Positions 26,901 through 37,421 of a DNA stretch of 64,000 bases are shown here, piece by piece (within the stretch, counting starts at the first letter, position 1; each line of letters starts with the position of its first letter). This stretch comes from Pseudomonas sp. B6002 (GTDB taxonomy: Bacteria; Pseudomonadota; Gammaproteobacteria; Pseudomonadales; Pseudomonadaceae). Made by a program: the position numbers and the translations under genes. The stretch is taken from positions 27,776 through 91,775 of the forward strand of contig NZ_JACAOY010000021.1 in assembly GCF_013385985.1 (NCBI RefSeq). Direction: 5' to 3'. The notes under the pieces were generated by a model. It worked only from the letters and a program-made list of their open reading frames with translations, did no database searches and was not told where the DNA came from.

Positions 26901-28210
26901 TCCTCGGTCAACGCAGAACCGGCGCGATCGAGCAGCGGCTTGAACAGGTAATTGAGCAGCGAACGCTCGCCGGTGCGCACAAACATCTCGGCGGGCATGC
27001 CCGGCTTGATCACCAGGCCGTGGAGTTTCTCCAACGCGGCCTCGCTGACGGTGGTGCGCAATACGTAATACGGCGCACCGGTTTTTTCATCGAGCATCTG
27101 GTCGGCAGAGATCAGGCTCACCTCCCCCGGCACGCGCGGTGTACGGCTCTGGTTGAAGGCGGTGAACAGAATGTCCACCGGCAAGTGGGTGCCCACCTTG
27201 TCCACCAGGTGCACCGGCAAATGCCCTTCCACTTCCAGGCGTGTGCCCTGGGGCACGATTTCAAGCAAGGTTTCGCCCGCGCGCACCACGGCGCCTTCGG
27301 TGTGCACACCCAGGTTGACCGCAATGCCGTCGGCCGGTGCATTGATCTCGCTGTGTTGCAGGTCGAAGCCGGCCGAGGTCAGTTGCTGCTCCAGGGTCAG
27401 GCTGCGCAATTGCGCGTCGGCCAGTTGGCTGCGCACGTCCTTCTGGTACTCCTCGCTGTGTTGCTGCAGCTTGAGGCGCGATTCAACTATGCCCTGCTCC
27501 ACGCGGCCGCTTTCGCCGGTGTTCTGTGCGAGATCCTGTTGCACCTGGGACAGCTGGCGCTGGTATTCCATCAAGCGGTTGCGCGGGATGTAGCCGTTGT
27601 CGGCCAAAGGTTGCAGGTTGCTCAGTTGATCGCGCAGGGATTGGGCCTGGGCGGTCAGGTCGCTGCGCGCACGGCGCATGCCGCCCAGTTGCGCGGTGGC
27701 ACCGTCGATGTTTGCGCGAATGCCGGCCTGCTCGCGGGCAAATGCCTCGCGACGGCTGCTGAACAGTTGGCGCTGGCCTTCCAGCACCAGCGCCAGCGCC
27801 GGGTCGGGGTCGCTACTCAACTCGGCGGGAAAGGTAATGCTGGCACGGTTGTCGCGCTCGCTCTGCCAACGGGCGACGCTGGCCCAGGCCATGCGGTATT
27901 GGGCCTGCAGCGATTGCACGTCGGCCTGGTTCTGGGTCTGGTCGAGCCGGAACAGCGGCTGGCCCTGCTTCACCGCTTCGCCTTCGCGCACCAGGATCCG
28001 GCTGACCACGCCAGGGCTGAGGGTTTGCACGGCCTTGCGCTTGCCCGAGACCACCACCGTGCCCTGCACCGGAATGCCCTGGTCCAACGGTGCCAGGCTG
28101 GCCCACAAAAAGAAGCCACCCGCACCGACCACGGTCAGCAGCCAGCCCATGCGGACAAAAAAGCGTGCGTCGCGTTGTTCAAAACGCGGTTCAACAGTAA
28201 GGCTGCTCAT
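26897..28210 (-). CDS. aprE: Type I secretion membrane fusion protein AprE
   Basis: 437 residues of the HlyD family: short cytoplasmic start, one membrane helix near 23-40 (GWLLTVVGAGGFFLW), biotinyl-lipoyl half-motif with GIPVQGTVVVSGKRKAVQ, a long periplasmic coiled coil (about 95-275), and the C-terminal beta-barrel region (RLEVEGHLPVHLVDKVG). It links the AprD ATPase to AprF. It overlaps aprD by four bases, indicating coupled translation. Confidence 0.97.
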   Translation of the reverse strand: MSSLTVEPRFEQRDARFFVRMGWLLTVVGAGGFFLWASLAPLDQGIPVQGTVVVSGKRKAVQTLSPGVVSRILVREGEAVKQGQPLFRLDQTQNQADVQSLQAQYRMAWASVARWQSERDNRASITFPAELSSDPDPALALVLEGQRQLFSSRREAFAREQAGIRANIDGATAQLGGMRRARSDLTAQAQSLRDQLSNLQPLADNGYIPRNRLMEYQRQLSQVQQDLAQNTGESGRVEQGIVESRLKLQQHSEEYQKDVRSQLADAQLRSLTLEQQLTSAGFDLQHSEINAPADGIAVNLGVHTEGAVVRAGETLLEIVPQGTRLEVEGHLPVHLVDKVGTHLPVDILFTAFNQSRTPRVPGEVSLISADQMLDEKTGAPYYVLRTTVSEAALEKLHGLVIKPGMPAEMFVRTGERSLLNYLFKPLLDRAGSALTEE

Positions 28211-29958
28211 GCGCCGGGGTTCCTTGCGGCTTGATACTGACGGCTGAGGCTTACGCCAGCCTTTTCCCGTGGGGGTTCCTGCTGGCCGGACAAGGCGCGC
28301 AGCACCTCCTGGCTCGGCCCAAACGCCTGCAGGCGCCCTTCGTTAAGCACCAGCAACTTGTCGGCCTGGGCCAACGCCGAAGAGCGATGGGTGACCAGCA
28401 CCACGCTGCTGCCCTGGGCTTTCATCTGCACGATGGCGCTGGCCAGGGCGGCTTCGCCGACGGTGTCGAGGTTGGAGTTGGGTTCGTCCAGCACGATCAG
28501 GCGCGGCGCGCCGTACAGGGCACGGGCGAGTGCCACCCGTTGTTTCTGGCCGCCCGACAGGCCGCCACCGTTGTCCCCCAACACGGTGTCGTAGCCCTGG
28601 GGCAAGCGCAGGATCAGCTCATGCACCCCGGCTTGTTGAGCCGCCTTGACCACCTGCTCGGGGTCGGCGTCGCGAAAGCGCGCAATGTTGTCTGCGATGC
28701 TGCCGCTGAACAGTTCGATGTCCTGGGGCAAGTAACCAATGTGCGGGCCGAGGTCGTCACGGTCCCAACGGTGGATGTCGGCACCGTCCAGGCGCACGAT
28801 GCCCGCCAGGGTCGGCCACACACCTACCAACACGCGGGCCAGGGTGGACTTGCCCGAACCCGAGGCGCCGAGCACACCCAGCACTTCACCGGCCCCCAAG
28901 TTGAAGCTGACTTGCTGCAAGGTCGCCACGCGCCGCCCGGGCGGCCCGGCACTGACCTGCTCGAAACTCACCTGCCCCTTGGGCGCCGGCAACGCCATCT
29001 GTTCACCTTCCGGGGGAAACTCGCGCAACAGGTCATCCAGGCGCTGGTAGGCCAGCTTTGCCGAACTCCATTGCTTCCACACCGCGATCAACTGGTCGAT
29101 GGGGCTGAGCACGCGCCCCATCAGGATCGAACCGGCGATCATCATCCCGGCGGTCATGTCGCCCTTGATTACCAGCAGCGCGCCCAGGCCAAGCACCAAC
29201 GATTGCAGGCACAGGCGCAAGGATTTGCTCAGCGAGGTGATCACCGAGCCGGTATCGCTGGCCCGGTTCTGCAAGCCGAGGAATTGCGAATGCACGGCAA
29301 ACCAGCGTTTGCGCAACGCACCGAGCATGCCCATGGCCTGGATCGTCTCGGCGTTGTGCAAATGGCTGGTGGCCAGTTGCGTGGACTGCTGGGAGAAGCC
29401 ACTGGCCTCCCCCAACGGTTTCTTGGTCATGTATTCATTGAGGCACGCCAGGCCGATCAGCAGCACGGCGCCCGCCGTGGCCAATACGCCCAGCCACACG
29501 TTGAACAGGAAAATCACGAACAGGTAGATGGGAAACCACGGCGCGTCGAAGAACGCGAACAGCGCAGGCCCGGTGATGAACTGGCGCAAGTGGGTCAGGT
29601 CGCCCAGGGATTGCCCGGCATGCCCCTGGCCGCGTTGCAGGTTGCGCTCGAACGCGGCTTTGTAGACGCGCAAGTTGAAACGCCGCTCCAACTGGCTGCC
29701 GATACGGATCACGATAAAACTGCGGATGACTTCCAGGGTGCCAATAAAGGCAAAGAAGCCCACGACCATCAACGTCAACATCACCAGGGTGGTTTCATTC
29801 TGGGAGGACAGTACGCGGTCATACACTTGCAGCATGTAAATCGACGGTACCAGCATCAACAGGTTAATCAATGCGGTGAAACAGCCAATGCTGATCAAAA
29901 TGCTCTTGTATTCACCCAGCGCCTTGAACAAGGGCGCAACGGCATGGGGCTTGGCCAT
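28207..29958 (-). CDS. aprD: Type I secretion ABC transporter AprD
   Basis: 583 residues: a membrane domain with about six helices in the first 290 residues, then an ATPase domain with Walker A at 364-372 (GASGSGKST), signature LSGGQKQRVALARAL and Walker B LIVLDEPNSNLD. It lacks the C39 peptidase domain, as expected for an RTX exporter whose substrates have C-terminal, uncleaved signals. Substrates here are AprA and the lipase. The aprI gene lies 103 bases upstream on the same strand; the gap contains no strong terminator. Confidence 0.97.
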   Translation of the reverse strand: MAKPHAVAPLFKALGEYKSILISIGCFTALINLLMLVPSIYMLQVYDRVLSSQNETTLVMLTLMVVGFFAFIGTLEVIRSFIVIRIGSQLERRFNLRVYKAAFERNLQRGQGHAGQSLGDLTHLRQFITGPALFAFFDAPWFPIYLFVIFLFNVWLGVLATAGAVLLIGLACLNEYMTKKPLGEASGFSQQSTQLATSHLHNAETIQAMGMLGALRKRWFAVHSQFLGLQNRASDTGSVITSLSKSLRLCLQSLVLGLGALLVIKGDMTAGMMIAGSILMGRVLSPIDQLIAVWKQWSSAKLAYQRLDDLLREFPPEGEQMALPAPKGQVSFEQVSAGPPGRRVATLQQVSFNLGAGEVLGVLGASGSGKSTLARVLVGVWPTLAGIVRLDGADIHRWDRDDLGPHIGYLPQDIELFSGSIADNIARFRDADPEQVVKAAQQAGVHELILRLPQGYDTVLGDNGGGLSGGQKQRVALARALYGAPRLIVLDEPNSNLDTVGEAALASAIVQMKAQGSSVVLVTHRSSALAQADKLLVLNEGRLQAFGPSQEVLRALSGQQEPPREKAGVSLSRQYQAARNPGA

Positions 29959-30061
29959 ATGTTTTGATCTTCCTTGAACCTAATTGCGCGCAATAGTTGC
30001 CCACCCCCGAAACAGGGGACAGCCAACTAATAAAATCAAGTTATATGTTTATAACGAACAA

Positions 30062-30430
30062 CTAAGGCGTGCGCTGCAATATCAGGAGGGTGCCCGACGG
30101 AGTGCGCCCTTGGTATTCGCCTTCTTTCTGGCGGTTCAAATGGGTAATGCCGGTGCCTTCGGCATTCATCAGCCAGATCCCATCCGGCGTCGGTGACCAG
30201 CTCAGGGGCTTGTCGCCCAGCCATTGGGTTGCACAGGCCACATCGCCGCCCAGGGCGTTGGCCTGCTCCAAGAGGTCAAGGGCACAGACCTGGTCCTGCT
30301 GCTTCAACGCCCAGTGCCCGGCCAATTGCGCGGTGGTGGGTAAAACGAGACTGCTCGCCATTGCGTGGGCTCCTGCCGACACGAACAACACCTGTGAAAC
30401 ACAGGCGATCAAATGAGAAAAACGTGGCAT
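30062..30430 (-). CDS. aprI: Periplasmic alkaline protease inhibitor AprI
   Basis: 122 residues: signal peptide (LIACVSQVLFVSAGAHA) followed by the small Inh-family beta-barrel with its conserved disulphide pair (QVCALDLLEQ and GDVACATQW) and the GTGITHLNR block. The mature N-terminal strand (about SSLVLPTTAQLAG) should insert into the AprA active site. It protects the cell from any protease that folds before export. Located between aprA and aprD, as in other Pseudomonas. Confidence 0.95.
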   Translation of the reverse strand: MPRFSHLIACVSQVLFVSAGAHAMASSLVLPTTAQLAGHWALKQQDQVCALDLLEQANALGGDVACATQWLGDKPLSWSPTPDGIWLMNAEGTGITHLNRQKEGEYQGRTPSGTLLILQRTP

Positions 30431-30448
30431 TTCCAGCTCCTTCCCAGT

Positions 30449-30470
30449 GCGCGGCGCCGAGGCGCCGCGC
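30449..30470 (-). promoter_or_regulatory. Intercistronic hairpin between aprA and aprI
   Basis: A perfect ten-base-pair GC-only stem, GCGCGGCGCC/GGCGCCGCGC, with a two-base loop, just after the aprA stop. No T run follows on the coding strand, so it is not a classical terminator. It should block 3' exonucleases or cause partial stopping, giving more protease message than inhibitor and exporter message. This role is inferred from position. Confidence 0.75.
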
Positions 30471-30478
30471 GCTTTACA

Positions 30479-32279
<1,801 letters not shown>

Positions 32280-33383
32280 TTACCGGGACACACTCCAGCC
32301 CGTTGTGCGCAATGCCTCTAATAAAGTCTCGGCTTTCAAGCCCGGCACCGTCACACCGTCGTCAGTGAGCATGTCTTCCCCGGCCAGGACGGCATTGATG
32401 ATCGCCTCCTCCACGGCCTCGGCGGCGGCGCTGAACAGCGGGGAAATGTGGTCGTTGTTGACCATCTGCAGTTCGGTACTCAGGGGCAAATCCTTGCGCC
32501 CGTAATCGGCAGGCGGCAATGCCGTATTGCCGGTGGCGAACGCCAGGAACAGATCGCCGCTGGAATCCTCGGTGCCGCCACCTGTGCGCGCAATGCCGAT
32601 GGACGCGCGCTGGGCCAGGCGCTTGCATTGGTGAGGCAGCAACGGTGCGTCAGTGGCGATGATCACCACAATCGAGCCCATGCCTGGCGTGCCACGCTCC
32701 GCGAACGGCGACGGGATGTCCATCAACCTGCGCCCCACCGGGTAGCCATCCACCCGCAGCTCCTGGCGCTTGCCATGGTTGGCCTGCACCAGCACGCCGA
32801 CGGTCCAGCCGCCCTGCTCGGTCGTCAGGCGCCGCGATGCCGTGCCGATGCCGCCCTTGAATTCGTGGCAGATCATGCCGGTGCCACCGCCCACCGCGCC
32901 TTCCTGCACCGGGCCGCCTTCGGCACTCTCCAGGGCTTGGCGCACATGGTCGGGTTTGACGTGCTGACCCCAGATGTCATTGAGCAGGCCGTCGTAGGTT
33001 TCCATCACCACCGGCATGCACCAGTACACCGCCGGGTCCGCCAGGCGCTCACGCTCCAGGGCGATCAGGGCGTCGCGCACGATGCCGATGCTGTGGGTGT
33101 TGGTGATGGCCAGCGGCGAGGTCAACAGGCCCGCCTCGCTGATCCATTCCAGGCCCGTGGCATCGCCGTTGCCATTGAGCACGTGGTACCCGGCAAAACA
33201 GGGTTGCTGCCGCGCCTCCCCGGCACGCGGCTGCACCACCGTCACCCCGGTGCGCACGTGCTTGCCGTCGACACGCGTCTTGAGGGTGCTGTGACCGACC
33301 CGAACCCCCGGAACATCGGTGATGGCATTCAATTCGCCGGGCGTACCCAGCCCCAAGGTGATGCCCAATTGACGTGCGCGCAT
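32280..33383 (-). CDS. DmpA/BapA-type aminopeptidase (P1 family)
   Basis: 367 residues of peptidase family S58 (DmpA, beta-peptidyl aminopeptidase). Landmarks are ITDVPGVRVGHST at the N-terminus, NTHSIGIVRDA, EGAVGGGTGM, VLVQANHG, and the autoprocessing site Gly236-Ser237 (GMGSIVVIIATDAPL) where the chain splits and the serine becomes the N-terminal nucleophile. It removes N-terminal D- or beta-amino acids or small residues from peptides or amides. ATG 33383 has AGGAG six bases upstream; a GTG two codons earlier is less likely. It starts nine bases after the permease gene, so the two form an operon. Confidence 0.93.
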   Translation of the reverse strand: MRARQLGITLGLGTPGELNAITDVPGVRVGHSTLKTRVDGKHVRTGVTVVQPRAGEARQQPCFAGYHVLNGNGDATGLEWISEAGLLTSPLAITNTHSIGIVRDALIALERERLADPAVYWCMPVVMETYDGLLNDIWGQHVKPDHVRQALESAEGGPVQEGAVGGGTGMICHEFKGGIGTASRRLTTEQGGWTVGVLVQANHGKRQELRVDGYPVGRRLMDIPSPFAERGTPGMGSIVVIIATDAPLLPHQCKRLAQRASIGIARTGGGTEDSSGDLFLAFATGNTALPPADYGRKDLPLSTELQMVNNDHISPLFSAAAEAVEEAIINAVLAGEDMLTDDGVTVPGLKAETLLEALRTTGWSVSR

Positions 33384-33392
33384 AACCACTCC

Positions 33393-34757
33393 TTACAATT
33401 TCTGAAACGCCGGACTCAACCGGCCACTGATGCAATACAGAATCACCGACAGGGCCAGCAAGCCGATGATGATCATGATGTCGCGTACCGACGCCGCCAC
33501 CACCAGGGTCACCAGCAGGTAGCCCGCGCCCAGCACTGCCAGCAACGCGGGAACCGGCCACAGCGGCATGCGATAGGGATGCTCGCGATCGCGCAGCAAT
33601 ACCCGGCTCATCAAGGCGCTCAACGCCACCACCAGGTACACCAGCATGATCAGCAATACGCTGAACGAGGTGAGGTCCGCCAGGTTGGAGCTGAAACTCA
33701 ACAGAGCCGAGGGGATCGCCAGGAACAGCGTAGCCAACCACGGCGAATCCCAGCGCGGGTGAATACGGGTAAACAGCTTGTTGATGCCTGGCGTCCACAG
33801 CGCATCGCGGCCACTGCTGAACACCACGCGGCCGATCTGGATGACGATGGCGACAATCGCATTGAACACCGACAGGAAGATCCCGGCGCTGACCAGGCGT
33901 GACAGGGTTTCGTTGCCGTGGCTGGTGAGCAGGTAGCCGATGGGGTCGGGGCTGCTGATCATCGCACTCAGGGACGGCGCGCCGATCAGCAGCGCGGTGA
34001 TCGGCACCAGTTCGATCACCACCACCAGCCCCAACGACCACAACACGGCTTTGTGCACGCCTTTGCCGCCACATTTCATGTCTTCGGCCAGCAGCACGGC
34101 CGGGCCGTAGCCATTGAACGAGAACAGGCCGATGCCCACGGCACCGATGACCAAGGCCCAGGGCGCCAGGTGCAGCACGCCGTTTTCGACGATCTGCGGC
34201 TGGAACAACACGCTGGCTGGCTGCACCGGGTTGCCGAAACCGAGAAACACGATCACCAACAGCGCCGCCACTTCAAGCAACAGGCAGGTGCCGGTGATCC
34301 AGGCATTGAGCTTGATATTGAGGATGCCCAAGGCGTAGCTGCACACCACGATGACCAGGGCGACGGTTTGTGAATCGAATTTTGTGCCCAGGGCGTTGTT
34401 CAAGTAAGTCGCCGCCCCGGTGGCCAATACCGGGGGAATAAACAGCAGCATCACCAGCACCGTCAAAAACGTCGCATACCCGGCCATGCCGCCAAACACG
34501 CGCTTGGCGTACACGTATTCACCGCCTGCGCTGTTATGGGCCCGACCCAGCTCCGCGTAGCAAAAGGCAAACATCAGCGCGAGCACGGCGGCCATCACAA
34601 AGGCCAGGAACACACCGCTGCCGGCCTGCTGGATGGCAAAGGGCGCAATCACGAATACGGAACTGGCCGGGGTCACCGCCGAAACGGTAATGGCGACCAC
34701 GTCGAAGACACTCAAGGTGGGTTTCAGCACGCCGTCTGGCGTGGGGGAAGTGCTCAT
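33393..34757 (-). CDS. APC-family amino acid permease
   Basis: 454 residues with about twelve membrane helices. The family start is visible (LSVFDVVAITVSAVTPASSVFVIAPFA split over the first helix) together with the SAGGEYVYAKRVFGG segment after helix 2. It is an inner-membrane amino acid or amine transporter. Because the DmpA-type peptidase follows by nine bases, its substrate may be a peptide amide or unusual amino acid that the peptidase releases or uses. Divergent from the LuxR-type gene. Confidence 0.93.
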   Translation of the reverse strand: MSTSPTPDGVLKPTLSVFDVVAITVSAVTPASSVFVIAPFAIQQAGSGVFLAFVMAAVLALMFAFCYAELGRAHNSAGGEYVYAKRVFGGMAGYATFLTVLVMLLFIPPVLATGAATYLNNALGTKFDSQTVALVIVVCSYALGILNIKLNAWITGTCLLLEVAALLVIVFLGFGNPVQPASVLFQPQIVENGVLHLAPWALVIGAVGIGLFSFNGYGPAVLLAEDMKCGGKGVHKAVLWSLGLVVVIELVPITALLIGAPSLSAMISSPDPIGYLLTSHGNETLSRLVSAGIFLSVFNAIVAIVIQIGRVVFSSGRDALWTPGINKLFTRIHPRWDSPWLATLFLAIPSALLSFSSNLADLTSFSVLLIMLVYLVVALSALMSRVLLRDREHPYRMPLWPVPALLAVLGAGYLLVTLVVAASVRDIMIIIGLLALSVILYCISGRLSPAFQKL

Positions 34758-34957
34758 ATCGTTATCCTCTGTCGTTGTTTTTGGTGTGAGGCAGAAACGA
34801 AACGTCTGAATGTCGCGGGATATGTTTCCCGCTGAATGATGGCAACCTTAAACAGGGTGTTCATGTCAGCCAATTCCCCTATTGGCGTACTCCCCTTGAC
34901 GCCACCCGGCAAAAGCCGAACCCTTGGCCGATCTTTGGGTTGGCGGGAGCCTGACAC

Positions 34958-35743
34958 ATGAGCCTGTTTCAAGAAGTCGGCCTGCATGCCGGGCTGGGGC
35001 GCACTGTCGCGCACATCGGCAGCGAGCGGTTCTGGAAACAGCTGGTGCTGTTGTTGCACCACTGCCTGCCGTTCGATAACGCCCTGGCGATTTTCTACCC
35101 CAGCGATGGCCCGCCCCAGGCGCTGGAGGAATACGACGCGCAACCGAGCAGCAAACCGGCGTCGATGCTGGTGTACCTCAACGGCCTGTATTTGCTCGAC
35201 CCGTTTTTCCAGGCCTGTCGCGAGGGCTATGCCAGCGGCGTGTACCGCCTGGAGGAAGTCGCACCGGACCACTTTCGCCAGAGTGAGTACTTCCTCAATT
35301 ACTTCCACGACAACGTGCTGGAAGACGAGGTGCAGTTCATCCTGCAACTGCCGGGTGCGGGCACCTTGTCATTGTCATTGGGCATGCAGCGGCGCTTCAG
35401 CGCGGAAGAGACCGGGCTGATGACCACGGTGGCGAACTGGGTATTGCCGTTGATGCAGCAGCATTGGCAGCAAAGCACCCAACGCCCTGCGGCGATGGAC
35501 AGCCAGATCCGCGATGCATTGAGTCATTTCGGCTGTGGCGTGTTGTCGGAGCGCGAACTGGAAGTGGCGCGGCTGGTGCTGCGCGGGTTTTCGTCCAAGG
35601 CCATGGCCGAACGCCTGAATATCTCGCCGGATACGGTGAAAGTGCACCGTCGGCATTTGTACGCGAAGCTGGATATTTCGTCACAGCCGGAGCTGTTTTC
35701 GTTGTTTATCCAGTCGCTGGGGCATGACCTGGAAAACCCGTAG
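34958..35743 (+). CDS. LuxR-family transcriptional regulator
   Basis: 261 residues. The C-terminal GerE-type helix-turn-helix is complete at about 193-250 (LSERELEVARLVLRGFSSK, NISPDTVKVHRRHLYAKL). The N-terminal 180 residues do not show the conserved acyl-homoserine-lactone pocket residues, so this is probably not a quorum-sensing receptor. It is divergent from the permease-peptidase operon and likely controls it in response to an unknown ligand. GGCGGGAG before the ATG gives a weak, distant ribosome site. Confidence 0.9.
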   Translation: MSLFQEVGLHAGLGRTVAHIGSERFWKQLVLLLHHCLPFDNALAIFYPSDGPPQALEEYDAQPSSKPASMLVYLNGLYLLDPFFQACREGYASGVYRLEEVAPDHFRQSEYFLNYFHDNVLEDEVQFILQLPGAGTLSLSLGMQRRFSAEETGLMTTVANWVLPLMQQHWQQSTQRPAAMDSQIRDALSHFGCGVLSERELEVARLVLRGFSSKAMAERLNISPDTVKVHRRHLYAKLDISSQPELFSLFIQSLGHDLENP

Positions 35744-35792
35744 GCGACCACATCTCGTTACCACGCGGACCGTGGGAACGATTGGTCCACCA

Positions 35793-35862
35793 CCTGTAGG
35801 AGCCCGGCTTGCCGGCGATGGCGATCTTGCGGGCGCTATCGCCGGCAAGCCGGGCTCCTACG
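35793..35862. repeat. REP pair (inverted doublet)
   Basis: GTAGGAGCCCGGCTTGCCGG and CCGGCAAGCCGGGCTCCTAC arms are perfect complements. It lies between the convergent LuxR-type and polyamine-binding protein genes. Confidence 0.9.
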
Positions 35863-35913
35863 GGATTTGTGTCGCCCCATTGTTTCCATGCAAGGCGCGA
35901 GAACGATTAGACC

Positions 35914-36993
35914 TCAGCGGCCGGTGCGGATGGTGTTCCACACCCGTGTGCGGATCCGGTCGATGTTCAGCGGCATGGCTTCCAGCGCGAACAGTTTGCC
36001 CATCATGTCCGGGCTTGGGTACACCTTAGTGTCGGCCTTGATGGCCGGGTCTACCAGGCTGTCGGCGGCAGCGTTACCGTTGGCGTAGTGCACGTAGTTG
36101 GTGATGCTGGCCATGACTTCCGGGCGCAGCAGGTAGTTCATGAAGGCGTAGCCGGCTTTTTCGTCGGGGGCGTCGGCGGGCATGGCGACCATGTCGAACC
36201 AGATCGCGGCGCCTTCCTTGGGAATGTTGTAGCCGATGTTCACGCCGTTCTTGGCTTCCTTGGCGCGGCTTTCAGCCTGCAGGATGTCGCCGGAGAAGCC
36301 CACAGCCACACAGATGTCGCCATTGGCCAGGTCAGCGGTGTACTTCGAGGAGTGGAAGTACGCCACGTACGGCCGCACTTTCATCAGCAAATCTTCGGCT
36401 TTCTTGTAGTCCTCGGCCTTCTTGCTGTGGTGCGGCAAGCCCAGGTAGTTCAACGCGGCCGGCAACAGTTCCGGGCCGTTGTCGAGGATCGCCACGCCGC
36501 ATTTCTGCAGTTTGGCCATGTTCTCGGGCTTGAAGATCAGGTCCCAGGAATCCACCGGCGCGTTGTCGCCCAGTACTGCCTTGACCTTGTCGATGTTGTA
36601 GCCGATGCCGGTGCTGCCCCACAGGTAGGGGAAACCGTGGGCATTGCCCGGGTCGTTGTTTTCCAGGGCCTTGAGCAACACCGGGTTGAGGTTCTTCCAG
36701 TTGGGCAACTGGCTCTTGTCGAGTGTTTTCAGCGCGCCACCCTGGATCTGCCGGGCCATGAAGTGGTTGGACGGAAACACCACGTCATACCCGGATTTAC
36801 CGGTCATCAACTTGCCGTCGAGGGTTTCGTTGCTGTCGTACACGTCGTAGGTAAAGGCGATACCGGTTTCTTTCTGGAAGTTCTTCGTGGTGTCCGGCGC
36901 GATGTAGTCCGACCAGTTGTAGATCTTCACCGTCTCGGCGGCCTGGCTGATAGAGGCCACCAACATCAAGGGCAACAGGGCAATGGCTTTCAT
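35914..36993 (-). CDS. Periplasmic polyamine-binding protein (PotF/SpuD-like)
   Basis: 359 residues: signal peptide (MKAIALLPLMLVASISQAAE), then the PotD/PotF fold with VKIYNWSDYIAPDTTKNF, DVVFPSNHFMARQI, YLWGSTGIGYN, GDICVAVGFSGDI and YVHYANGNAAA. The Trp/Tyr/Asp residues that hold putrescine or spermidine in this family (NWSDY, FPSNHF, GDI) are present. It should feed a polyamine ABC transporter, but no permease or ATPase gene is next to it. Downstream of the amine oxidase and cupin genes, probably in the same transcript. Confidence 0.94.
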   Translation of the reverse strand: MKAIALLPLMLVASISQAAETVKIYNWSDYIAPDTTKNFQKETGIAFTYDVYDSNETLDGKLMTGKSGYDVVFPSNHFMARQIQGGALKTLDKSQLPNWKNLNPVLLKALENNDPGNAHGFPYLWGSTGIGYNIDKVKAVLGDNAPVDSWDLIFKPENMAKLQKCGVAILDNGPELLPAALNYLGLPHHSKKAEDYKKAEDLLMKVRPYVAYFHSSKYTADLANGDICVAVGFSGDILQAESRAKEAKNGVNIGYNIPKEGAAIWFDMVAMPADAPDEKAGYAFMNYLLRPEVMASITNYVHYANGNAAADSLVDPAIKADTKVYPSPDMMGKLFALEAMPLNIDRIRTRVWNTIRTGR

Positions 36994-37053
36994 GGTTCGA
37001 TTTCCTGGCGGTTTTAGGGCTGTTTTTATGGCAGGCGATCAAGGATCAAAGCG

Positions 37054-37395
37054 TTACAGGATCAATACGTAGGTCTTGCGCACGGTTTCCTGGATGTCCC
37101 AGATCCCGGTGCTGTTGGCCGGCAACATCAGTGCGTCGCCGGCTTCTATGTGAACAATTTCACCGTTGTCAGGGGTGAAGGTGCAGCGGCCCTGGATAAA
37201 GTGGCAAAACTCCTGGGATTTGATCTGCCGACGCCAGACGCCCGGGGTGCATTCCCAGATGCCGGTTTCGACGCCGTCGCTGCGCTCAACGCTCAAGGTC
37301 GAGGCCACGGCGATAGGCTCGCCCAAGGGCACGGCCACCGGTGACGAGTCGGGCAAGTGGGCGTTCAGCGTGTCTTTGAATTGAGTGATGCTCAT
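37054..37395 (-). CDS. Cupin-domain protein
   Basis: 113 residues, a single small cupin. Core: GIWECTPGVWRRQIKSQEFCHFIQGRC in two adjoining strands, then IEAGDALMLPANSTGIWDI. One metal-type histidine is seen (FCHFIQG) and the usual HxH pair is missing, so it may not be a metal enzyme. Such cupins often stand beside polyamine oxidases and binding proteins, as here (26 bases after the oxidase gene). I chose ATG 37395, the start of MSITQFKDTL, over the longer open frame. Confidence 0.88.
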   Translation of the reverse strand: MSITQFKDTLNAHLPDSSPVAVPLGEPIAVASTLSVERSDGVETGIWECTPGVWRRQIKSQEFCHFIQGRCTFTPDNGEIVHIEAGDALMLPANSTGIWDIQETVRKTYVLIL

Positions 37396-37421
37396 GGGTT
37401 TTTCCGTGTGAGTGAAACAAC

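Noticed and set aside
28231-29967. Plus-strand frame of 578 codons opposite aprD
   Set aside because: Mirror of the aprD coding sequence, low complexity, no motifs.
34958-35743. Quorum-sensing receptor
   Set aside because: The DNA-binding domain is LuxR type, but the conserved acyl-homoserine-lactone pocket residues are not evident and no synthase gene is in the window.
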